Shown here one piece after another: positions 30,144 through 40,651 of a stretch of 64,000 bases of DNA. This stretch comes from Chondrus crispus (lineage: Eukaryota > Rhodophyta > Florideophyceae > Gigartinales > Gigartinaceae): NCBI RefSeq assembly GCF_000350225.1, contig NW_005178983.1, positions 372,001 to 436,000 of the forward strand, in the 5' to 3' direction. The translations under genes and the position numbers were made by a program. Under the pieces are notes generated by a model. It made no database searches. It saw nothing but the letters and a program-made list of their open reading frames with translations, and had not been told where the DNA came from. The stretch's first letter is position 1; each line of letters starts with the position of its first letter.

Positions 30144-33100
30144 ATCCGCAGGCATCGAAATGGTCGGACAATGCGACAAATACACAATGTTTCTCTTAAT
30201 AGCATCTCGTACGTAGTGGTATTTTACATCAACATGTTTGTTGCGACGGTTGATCGATTCATTCTGTGCAAACGAAATCGTCCCTGCATTGTCACACCCC
30301 ATCATGATCGTGGGATCAGAATCAAGTCCGAGGACATCAGCAACCACTTGACGCAACCAGGTCGCCTCCTTACACGCTTCACATAGTGCAATGTACTCAG
30401 CTTCACACGTCGAAGTCGCAACCACAGTCTGTTTCCGGGAACTCCAACTGATAGCTCCACCACAGAACTTGAAAACATATCCGCTGGTCGACTTGCGAGA
30501 GTCTGAACAACCGGCCCAGTCAGCATCACTGAAACCGAGCAACTCCGGCGATTTGGATTTATTGTCAAACACGATTCCTAAGTTTCGAGTCCCTTGCACG
30601 TATCGCATTACTCGTTTTACACCTGCCCAGTGTGACTCACATGGGTTGGCAGAATGTTGGGAAAGCTTTCCAATGGCGTATGCCAAGTCTGGACGAGTGC
30701 CAACCATCAAGTACATAAGGCAACCGACTGCCTCACGATACGGTGCCTTTGTTTCGGAGTCGTTTTCGATAGAATTCGTGGTTTTGCGACCTTGTTCCAT
30801 TGGAGTCAGAGAAGGGTTACAAGTCGACATTTTAAAACGGTCAAGCACATTTAATGCATACTTAGTTTGAGTGAGACTCAATGTCTTGATAGTGCGATCT
30901 CTTTGAATCTCAAGACCAATGCAGACTTTTGCCTCACTAAGGTCTTTCATCTCAAACCGTTTGTTAAGCTCCCCCTTCATCCATTTGATGGCATGGATAT
31001 CACTACCAGCGAGTAACAAGTCATCGACATAAAGTGCAATTAGCATGATAGTGTTACCAATGCGTTTAATGTAGAGGCACGGATCACTACGTGAAGTTTC
31101 AAATCCCAATTCACCAATTAAGAAATCATCCACTTTGGCATGCCATTGACGATGTGCTTGTTTAAGACCGTAAAGTGCTTTCAAAAGTTTGCACACGTGG
31201 TCACTTTTGCTTTTGTCAATGCACCCTTCGGGTTGCTCCATGTAGATGTCTTCATCCAAGTCGCCGTTCAAAAACGCAGTCACGACATCCATCTGATGAA
31301 GTTCAAGGTCGTAATGAGCAACTAAGGCAAGAAGTAGACGAATAGTGGTAAACTTTATGACAGGGGCATATGTCTCAGTATAGTCAAGACCCTGCACTTG
31401 CTGGAATCCACGGGCAACAAGTCTGGCTTTTGCACTTTCAACTATATTGCCATTTGCATCAGGCAGCTGCTTGACATTGAAAACCCATTGAGATGTCAAG
31501 ATGTTTGACGCCTCAGATCGAGGAACAAGTTTCCAGGTCTGATTCTTAGTCTGTGATGCAAGTTCTTTGTCAATGCCGGTTTGCCAGAATGCAGCTCTAG
31601 GACCGTGGGTTGCTTGTTTGAAAGTCTTGGGACCTTCAATAGCGACATGCGCATGTGAAAGAAGAGCAGCTGCAAAGTTGCTCCTCCACCATGATCCGGG
31701 AGGTCTACTGATTCGAGACGATCTTCGTACAGCTGGAGTCGGAGTTGGAGGGGTGACATTCGGAGTTTCGACGGGAGGTGATACATCATCTTCATCATTC
31801 TCACCTACAGAGTGAGTGTCCTCGTTTTCAATAACCTCCCCTGAAATTTCATCCTCTTCCGACCCAACCTCATTAGCATTTGGGGTATCGGCTTCATTCT
31901 CATTGTCGCCACCGAGCAATACAACGCCAACGTCAGAGCTGATTGAATCTTTTTCATGTGCAGGAATGTCATGCATCCCACATGTCGATTCATCAAACTT
32001 GGCATCTCGTGAAACAACAACTTTACTCAACTCTCCGTCCCAAAGTTTGTATGCTTTACTGCATTGCGAATAACCGAGAAACATCGCTTCACGCGCTCGC
32101 AAGTCAAGCTTACGGAGCTCTAATTTCGGTAATGTATACCAACACTTTGACCCAAATACTCGCAAATGGCCAACATTTGGAGTTGACTTCATCCAAATGT
32201 GATGGGGAGTCGTGTTAACTGGCAAAGCCCTTGAAGTAACTCGATTGCGTACATATACTGCAGTGGCAAGAGCCTCTGCCCAGAATCGTTTACTGACCTG
32301 TTTATGAGAAAGCATGGAACGGACAAGATCAATCAAGGTTCGATTTAAACGTTCAGCAACACCGTTTTGTTCAGGTGTGTAGGCAGTGGTGAGCTGGTGC
32401 TGTGTACCGTTTAAATGTAAATGCGACTTGAATTCTGTCGACAAGTACTCTCCCCCTCGATCAGTGCGAAGCACCTTCACTTTGCGACCAGTGTGCGTTT
32501 GGGCAAACTGTTCATACAACTTGTATTTTGCAAAGGCCTCAGATTTATTTCGCATCGTGTACACAACAACCCAGTTCGAGTGATCATCTACAAATGTAAT
32601 GAAGTATCTCGAACCACCAATGGACTGTACTTCGAGCGGACCGCAAACGTCAGAATGTACCAAGTCAAGACAGTTCTGTGCTCGAGACGATGATCGCTGT
32701 TTCGGGATTACTGATCGCGTTGCTTTGCCGAACACACACGCAGGACAAACGAGAGAGTGATTGTCAGACTTTCGATTCATTGCTCTGATCACATCGCTTT
32801 GACGAACATTGATGCCACTTACCACATTATTGTGAATCATTGATGCGATTCCTTGTACGTTAACATGGGCCATTCGTTCATGTAGCGTCTGCAAGGTAAC
32901 TACATGAGCAGAGAAAGTTTCATTCATGACATCAAGTATGAATAAATCCCCAACTTGACTAGCTGTGGCAACTACAGTTGGTCCTGCAGTAACGATGCAT
33001 TTGTCTTTTTCAAATGACACTTGCAAGCCCTTTGAAACGATTTGGCTAACAGACAGAAGCGAGTATCCGAAATCAGGGACATGCAAAACGTTGGACAATT

Positions 33101-33520
33101 TGCAAGGATGTGGACTACCATTGACGTTCAACATGAATTCTACCTCACCACGACCAGCGACATTGGCTCTAGCCTTCGTGCCCATCTCGACTGATCCAGA
33201 TTGCATCTCTTCATAAGTAACGAACAAAGAGCGATCAAATGTAATGTGGGAATCCACAAGCCATGACCCTGCGTTCACTGCCTTCTTTTCGGGAGAAGAA
33301 GTCGAAAGCAGGCATGTAAAGTCGCTTTCAGCAAAGGCAGCAGTAGAAGTTTCATCTCGAGATACGAATGCACTTGGCTTCATGCCGGGGTTGCGGGACC
33401 GGAACCCGTCTGGCGGTGCTGGTCGGCGCCCATTGACATCCTTGCCCCAGCAACGTGCTGCGGTGTGTCCATGTCGATTACAGTTCGTACATCTCATATC
33501 ACGTCGAATAGGCATGCGAT
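30144..33520 (-). pseudogene. gag-pol: Copia-B1 gag-pol, main fragment
   Basis: Open from the zinc knuckle (CTNCNRHGHTAARC near 33490) to the RNase H tail, where Copia-A2 cuts it. Integrase, RT (YVDD) and RNase H motifs match Copia-B2 closely. Protease has an in-frame 12-bp deletion at 33250/33251 that removes Gly-Cys-Ser-Ala from WLVDSGCSAHIT, so the Asp-Ser-Gly active site is lost. The gag N-terminus is missing beyond 33520, where the Copia-C LTR begins in the middle of the sequence GGCATGCGAT. Confidence 0.92.
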
Positions 33521-34459
33521 TAATGGTAGGTCAGCGGGGCGAAGGGGATTCGAAGGACGGTTGATGAGGTGAAGTTGAAGGATTGGGTGCCGATTTACTT
33601 TGAGTCGCCAACTTCTGGCACTACTTATACACTTCTGCAATCTTCTAGAACTCTACTACCAAACACTACGACACACATACTACAAATGTATTGGCTCTAA
33701 CACATGTGCCCGTCTTGCTACTCAGCCAAACTGGCGATGGCCCAACGAACAGAACAGAAAACCGCCTTACGAATTAGCACTGTCATGACGGAGAAATTAG
33801 TAAGGCAGTACAACAAAGCACAGCAAAGCACAAATTCCCTTACTATTCCAAATCCAGCGTGGCACAAATTCGTAAGGCACGTTTACAGCTCACACGTTGC
33901 CTTACGAATTCAAATCAATCCTGCAAGGACTGTTTACAGCGCACACGTTGCCTTATGAATCTGAATCTCTCGTGAGGTCCTGTCCAATGTCAATTACAAC
34001 AGTGCACATTTTGCCTTACGAATTCAAAACTCGCGCAACGGTATCTTTGTGTCCTGCTGTACCCGTGCTGCACTCCATGGACGGTGTAAACCTTTGGCAC
34101 GTGCCAGGCACCCGCCACCAAGGTTCTATACTTTGTCTGTAAGACTGCAGGCGTACTGTACGCGTCCGACAGTGTAATGAGAACATGTGTCCAGGTCATA
34201 CACGTGTCGGGCGGAGAAAATGAAACATGCTCAGATTGTACTGTACAGTGCAACCGTGTACATATTTCACACGTGTACACGTCGAAACCCAAACGTGCTC
34301 CTGAAGAACTGTAGAGTGCAACCGTGTACAGAAATCACACGTGTACACGTTGAAAATCAAACTTGCTCAGCTCGTCACGCAGAGTGTTTTTGCTTTTACA
34401 CGTGTCATACCTGTCGTCGTTTGTCATGCATATCAGCATGTGGTCGTAGAATTACAACA
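33521..34459 (-). repeat. Copia-C LTR, copy 1 (939 bp)
   Basis: Minus strand starts TGTTGTAATTCTACGACC and ends ACCTACCATTA. TATAAGTA at 33622-33629. It contains about seven CCTTACGAATT-type motifs in both orientations (33760-34025) and four ACACGTGT motifs. Confidence 0.93.
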
Positions 34460-34479
34460 CTCCCCCTCGATCACATGCT
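34435..34479 (-). promoter_or_regulatory. Polypurine-tract hairpin of Copia-C1 (also 40616-40660, 46792-46836)
   Basis: Arms AGCATGTGATCG and CGACCACATGCT enclose a 21-base loop made of AGGGGGAG and the LTR start TGTTGTAATTCTA. Identical in all three tandem copies. Confidence 0.78.
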
Positions 34480-37400
34480 TTTATCAGAAGTAGCTACTGC
34501 AAGCCCTAGAAGTTCTACAAACTTCTGGAATAGAACTCGCCCAAGTGCTTTCGTCAGGATATCTGCAGGCATGGAAGTGGTCGGGCAATGCGACAAAGAA
34601 ATGACGTTTCTCTTAATTGCATCTCGTACATAGTGGTATTTCACATCAACATGTTTGTTACGACGGTTGACCGATTCATTCTGTGCATACGAAATAGTCC
34701 CTGCATTGTCACACCCCATCACAATCGTGGGATCAGAATCAAGTCCAAGAACATCAGCAACCACTTGACGCAACCAAGTTGCCTCCTTACACGCTTCGCA
34801 TAGTGCAATGTACTCAGCTTCACACGTCGAAGTTGCAACCACAGTCTGTTTCCGGGAACTCCAACTGATCGCTCCACCGCAGAACTTGAAAACATATCCG
34901 CTGGTCGACTTGCGAGAGTCTGAACAACCGGCCCAGTCAGCATCACTGAAGCCGAACAACTCCGGCGATTTAGATTTATTGTCAAACACGATTCCTAAGT
35001 TTCGAGTCCCTTGCACGTATCGCATTACCCGTTTCACACCTGCCCAGTGTGACTCACATGGGTTGGCAGAATGTTGAGAAAGCTTTCCAATCGCATATGC
35101 CAAGTCTGGACGAGTGCCAACCATCAAGTACATCAGGGATCCCACTGCCTCACGATACGGCCCATTTGTTTCGGAGTCGTTTTCGGTTGAAATCGTGGTT
35201 GTGTGACCTTGTTCCATTGGAGTCAGAGAGGGGTTACACGTTGACATTCCAAAACGCTAAAGCACTTTTGATGCATACTTAGTTTGAGTGAGACTCAACG
35301 TCTTGGCGCTGCGATCCCTTTGAATTTCAAGACCAATGCAGACTTTTGCTTCACCAAGGTCTTTCATCTCAAACCGTTTATTAAGCTCCCCCTTCATCCA
35401 TTTGATGGCATCGATATCACTACCGGCGAGTAACAAGTCATCGACATAAAGTGCAATCAGCATGATAGTGTTACGGATGCGTTTAATGTAGAGACAAGGA
35501 TCACTACGCGAAGTCTCGAATCCCAATTCACCAATTAAGAAATCATCCACTTTGGCATGCCATTGACGATGTGCTTGTTTAAGACCGTAAAGTGCTTTCA
35601 AAAGTTTGCACACGTGGTCACTTTTGCTTTTGTCAATGCACCCTTCGGGTTGCTCCATGTAGATGTCTTCATCCAAGTCGCCGTTCAAAAACGCAGTTAC
35701 GACATCCATCTGATGAAGTTCGAGGTCATAATGAGCAACTAAGGCAAGAAGTAGACGAATAGTGGTAAACTTTATGACGGGGGCATATGTCTCAGTATAG
35801 TCAAGACCTTGCACTTGCTGGAATCCACGAGCAACCAGTCTGGCTTTTGCACTTTCAACTATATTGCCATTTGCATCAGGCAGTTGCTTGACATTGAAAA
35901 GCCATCGAGATGTCAAGATGTTTGACGCCTCAGATCGAGGAACAAGTTTCCAAGTCCGATTCTTGGTCTGCGAGGCAAGTTCTTTGTCAATGCCGGTCTG
36001 CCAAAATGCAGCTCTAGGACCGTTGGTTGCCTGTTTGAAAGTGTTGGGACCTTCAATAGCGACATGCGCATGTGAAAGAAGAGCAGCTGCAAAGTTGCTC
36101 CTCCACCATGATCCGGGAGGTCTGCTGACTCGAGACGATCTTCGCACAGCTGGAGTAGGAGTTGGAGGAGTGACATTCGGAGTTTCGACGGCAGTTGGTA
36201 CATCATCTTCATCTTCATCATTCTCACTTACAGAATGAGAGCCATCGTTTTCAAGAACCTCCTCCGAAACTTCATCCTCTTCAGAACCGACCTCATCCGT
36301 ATTTGGGGTATCAGCTGTATTCCCATTGTCGCCATCGAGCAGTACAACGTCAACATCAGAGTTGATTGAATCACTTTCGTGTGCAGGAATGTCATGCATA
36401 CCACATGTCGATTCATCAAACTTGACATCCCGTGACACAACAATTTTATTCAACCCTCCGTCCCAAAGTTTGTATGCCTTACTGCATTGCGAGTACCCAA
36501 GAAACATCGCTTCACGCGCTCGCAAGTCCAGCTTACGGAGCTCTAATTTCGGTAATGTATACCAACACTTTGACCCAAATACTCGCAAATGGCCAACATT
36601 TGGAGTAGAATTCATCCAAATGTGGTGCGGAGTTGTATTAACGGGCAAAGCGCGTGAAGTAACTCGATTACGTACATATACCGAAGTGGCAAGAGCCTCG
36701 GCCCAGAATCGCTTACTGACCTGTTTATGAGAAAGCATTGAGCGGACAAGGTCAATCAAAGTTCGATTTAAACGTTCAGCAACACCGTTTTGTTCAGGAG
36801 TGTACGCCGTTGTGAGGTGGTGCTGCGTACTGTTTAAATCTAAATGCGACTTGAATTCCGTCGACAAGTACTCTCCCCCTCGATCAGTGCGAAGCACCTT
36901 TACTTTGCGACCAGTGTGGGTTTGGGCCAACTTTTCATACAACTTGTATTTTGCAAACGCCTCAGATTTATTTCGCATCGTGTACACAACTACCCAGTTC
37001 GAGTGATCATCTACAAATGTAATGAAGTATCTCGAACCACCAATGGACTGTACTTCTAGCGGACCGCAAACGTCAGAATGTACCAAGTCAAGACAGTTCT
37101 GTGCTCGAGACGATGATCGCTGTTTTGGGATTACTGATCGCGTTGCTTTGCCAAACACACACGCAGGACAAATGGGAGAGTGATTGTCAGACTTCGGATT
37201 CATTGCACTGATGACATCGCTTTGACGAACGCTGATGCCACTTACCACATTATTGTGAATCATTGATGCGATTCCTTGTATATTAACATGGGCCATGCGT
37301 TCATGTAGCGTCTGCAGGGTAACTACGTGAGCAGAAAAGGTTTCATTCATGACGTCAAGTATGTACAAATCCCCAACTTGACTCGCTGTAGCAACTACAG

Positions 37401-38580
37401 TTGATCCTGCAGTAACGCGGCATTTCTCATTTTCAAATGACACTTGCAAACCCTTTGAAACCATTTGGCTAACAGACAGTAGCGAGTATCCGAAATCAGG
37501 GACATGCAAAACGTTTGACAATTTGCAAGGATGGGGACTACCGTTGACGTTCAACATGAATTCTACCTCGCCGCGACCAGCGACATTAGCTCTAGCCTTC
37601 GTGCCCATCTCGACTGATCCAGATTGCATCTGTTCATACGTAACGAACAAAGAGCGATCAAACGTAATGTGAGCGCTGCAACCGGAATCGACAAGCCATG
37701 ACCTTGCGTTTGCAGCCCTCTTTTCTGGAGTGGAAGTCGAAAGCAAGCAAGTAAAGTCACTCTCCGCAAAGGCAGCAGTAGAATTGTCATCTCGAGAAAC
37801 GAATGCACTTGGCTTTAAGCCAGTGTTGCGTGACCGAAACCCATCTGGCGGTGCAGGTCGGCGCCCATTCACGTCCTTGCCCCAGCAACGCGCTGCAGTA
37901 TGCCCATGTCTATTGCAATTCGTACATTTCATATCGCGTCGAATAGGCATACGATTGACAAGTGCAGGTGCATGTGGTGATGAAGCAGAAGCGGTCTTCA
38001 TGCTTTCTCGTTGCTCTTCTTGCAGCAGACGACTCTTCACAAACTCGAGTCCAAACACTTTATCTTCATTGCCAAGTGCGTCAAGAGCAACAATCAGGTT
38101 ATCGAATCGTGAAGGCAAGCCATTCAACACAGCCATTGCAATTTCTTTATCGTCAATCTCAACACTCATTGACTGCAATCTGGCAGCAAGTTGCTTCACA
38201 CGATTGATGAACACGAGCACTTTCTCGGATGGGAGCATGGATACAGTGTAAAAGTCGCGACGCGCGGCAAGTTTGTTGAGCAAAGTATGACGCTCGAACA
38301 CATTCAGAATTGCTTCCCATGTCTCTTTCGCACTGCTACACCCTCGCACATGTTGCAAGTAGTCATCAGAAAGCGTGAGTCCGATGACTGCCTTTGCTTT
38401 TGCGTCACCACGGATCCATTTTCTCCGGTCATCTGAGGTCGCATTCTCCGGGATATCATCAAAAACGTATTGATCGACATCTCGGAGAGCAAGCAGTAGC
38501 TGGATTTTCTGCTTCCAGATGTAAAAGTTAGATGCGGTCAGCTTCTCGATTCTGACCGATCCAGAGCTTTGGTCATCCAT
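34471..38580 (-). pseudogene. gag-pol: Copia-C1 gag-pol with one nonsense codon
   Basis: Same architecture as Copia-B2: MDDQSSGS start at 38580, zinc knuckle CTNCNRHGHTAARC, protease WLVDSGCSAHIT, integrase, RT with YVDDLLLAGS, RNase H, terminal Ser-Met. The only obvious lesion is a TAG at about 35255-35257, where C2 and C3 have a Glu codon in KVLERF. It falls after RT and before RNase H, so gag, protease, integrase and RT could still be made. It is close to Copia-B in protein but carries a different LTR. Confidence 0.92.
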
Positions 38581-39687
38581 TTCGCCGAATGGATGTACCC
38601 TTCGAGTATACAAGGTCTTCTGTTCCGGGATCCCAAGCCGTTAACCGATAGTCAACACAATGGCAAGCCCACCCGTATAAGAAGTTTGTAGCGATTACTC
38701 GGAAACGTTCTTGGTGCTTGTTCCCGGCGGAGTGGAACAAGCGTATTCTTCTTAAAAATGCCTTAGGGCGCTACCCCTATATGTCGGCCAGTGCGGGTCT
38801 TTCGACTGTGAACTAAATCAAACGTGCCACGAGTAAGCACAACACTTTGCCTGTAGACGAACCAGGACTTTTGGTCACTACCGCGAACGGTCCCTGCAAC
38901 CGAAATCGGCTTGTCCAAACTTGATACGGTACTACCCCAATGAGGTTTCCCACACAAGAATGAAACTGCCTTCGTCGTACTCGTGTGATTTGTTCACAAT
39001 CACGCCTAGGGTCACCCTCTTCCGTGCGAACTTAATCAAGGTACGCGACCTTATACACGTATAGTGAGAGGTTCAGTGTTTAGGCACGTATTCTCTTCAC
39101 CCAGGGGACCGAAGTCGTACCTATAGGGCTAATACCGAGAGCGTTACCCACACCGCCGACGCACCTCCCGAAGGCAGAGTGCGGATCGACTAGACCAGTA
39201 CACTGTGATCCTCCCCGAGGATCAGTGTTTCGTCTCTCGACGATTCTTGGTCGGACCCTCGCTCAAGTCAGATTTCCAATGGCACAAGCCTTTCACCAAG
39301 AGCGAGGGTATCGGCAGCTACGACGATCACCGGCGTGATCGAAGGGCAGTCTTCTTGGATTGATATGGTACGTTGGCGACTAGGGACTACACCCACAGCT
39401 CACACAACGATTGCCAAGACCAAGCTGCAACAGACACGAAGAAGATCCACCAAGTTGAAACGACAGCAGGTAGACGGAGACGAACGACCAAGATGATAAC
39501 GACAGCAAGTAGACGACGATAGAACGAAACGAACGACGGCGGCGATGAAAACGGCGGCGGAAACGACAGCAGAAACCAAAACGAGAACGACAGCGGAGAC
39601 CAAAACGAGAACGACAGCAGAAACAAACACGAAAACGGCAGCAGAAACTGAGAACGAGCACTCACACAGCGGAATAATGACGTTGAA
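38581..39687 (-). other. Leader of Copia-C1
   Basis: The gag-proximal part is nearly identical to the Copia-B2 leader, including the 64-codon frame at 38763-38957 (minus). The LTR-proximal part (39540-39660) is a ~24-bp repeat of CGTTCTCGTTTTGGT(T/C)TC(T/C)GCTGT type. I find no sense ATG between the primer-site ORF (MGPVQRHYSAV) and the mid-leader. Confidence 0.7.
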
Positions 39688-39701
39688 CTGGGCCCATAAC
39701 C
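39688..39701 (-). promoter_or_regulatory. Primer-binding site of Copia-C1
   Basis: GGTTATGGGCCCAG on the minus strand, abutting the LTR end TACCATTA. The same site occurs for C2 at 45864-45877. Confidence 0.85.
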
Positions 39702-40640
39702 TAATGGTAGGTCAGCGGGGCGAATGGGATTCGAAGGACGGTTGATGAGGTGAAGTTGAAGGATTGGGTGCCGATTTACTTTGAGTCGCCAACTTCTGGC
39801 ACTACTTATACACTTCTGCAATCTTCTAGAACTCTACTACCAAACACTACGACACACATACTACAAATGTATTGGCTCTAACACATGTGCCCGTCTTGCT
39901 ACTCAGCCAAACTGGCGATGGCCCAACAAACAGAACAGAAAACCGCCTTACGAATTACCACTGTCATGACGGAGAAATTAGTAAGGCAGTACAACAAAGC
40001 ACAGCAAAGCACAAATTCCCTTACTATTCCAAATCCAGCGTGGCACAAATTCGTAAGGCACGTTTACAGCTCACACGTTGCCTTACGAATTCAAATCAAT
40101 CCTGCAAGGACTGTTTACAGCGCACACGTTGCCTTATGAATCTGAATCTCTCGTGAGGTCCTGTCCAATGTCAATTACAACAGTGCACATTTTGCCTTAC
40201 GAATTCAAAACTCGCCCAACGGTATCTTTGTGTCCTGCTGTACCCGTGCTGCACTCCATGGACGCTGTAAACCTTTGGCACGTGCCAGGCACCCGCCACC
40301 AAGGTTCTATACTTTGTCTGTAAGACTGCAGGCGTACTGTACGCGTCCGACAGTGTAATGAGAACATGTGTCCAGGTCATACACGTGTCGGGCGGAGAAA
40401 ATGAAACATGCTCAGATTGTACTGTACAGTGCAACCGTGTACATATTTCACACGTGTACACGTCGAAACCCAAACGTGCTCCTGAAGAACTGTAGAGTGC
40501 AACCGTGTACAGAAATCACACGTGTACACGTTGAAAATCAAACTTGCTCAGCTCGTCACGCAGAGTGTTTTTGCTTTTACACGTGTCATACCTGTCGTCG
40601 TTTGTCATGCATATCAGCATGTGGTCGTAGAATTACAACA
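39702..40640 (-). repeat. Copia-C LTR, copy 2 (939 bp), shared by C1 and C2
   Basis: Same length as the other two. Visible differences from copy 1 include GAATGGGATT for GAAGGGGATT, CAAACAG for CGAACAG, and ATTACC for ATTAGC. TATAAGTA at 39803-39810. Confidence 0.93.
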
Positions 40641-40651
40641 CTCCCCCTCGA

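Larger units (their letters stand above)
14308..33520 (-). mobile_element. Copia-B1, split by Copia-A2 and truncated at its gag
   Basis: Pieces at 14308-15173 (3' LTR and last ~85 bases of pol) and 30144-33520 (rest of pol through the gag zinc knuckle) form one minus-strand element. Copia-A2 sits between them with a perfect AAGAT duplication at 15169-15173 and 30139-30143. At 33521 its gag is cut by the Copia-C array, and the 5' third is not seen again. It entered Copia-A1 at 14308. A 12-bp deletion in protease shows it is defective independently of the insertions. Confidence 0.88.
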
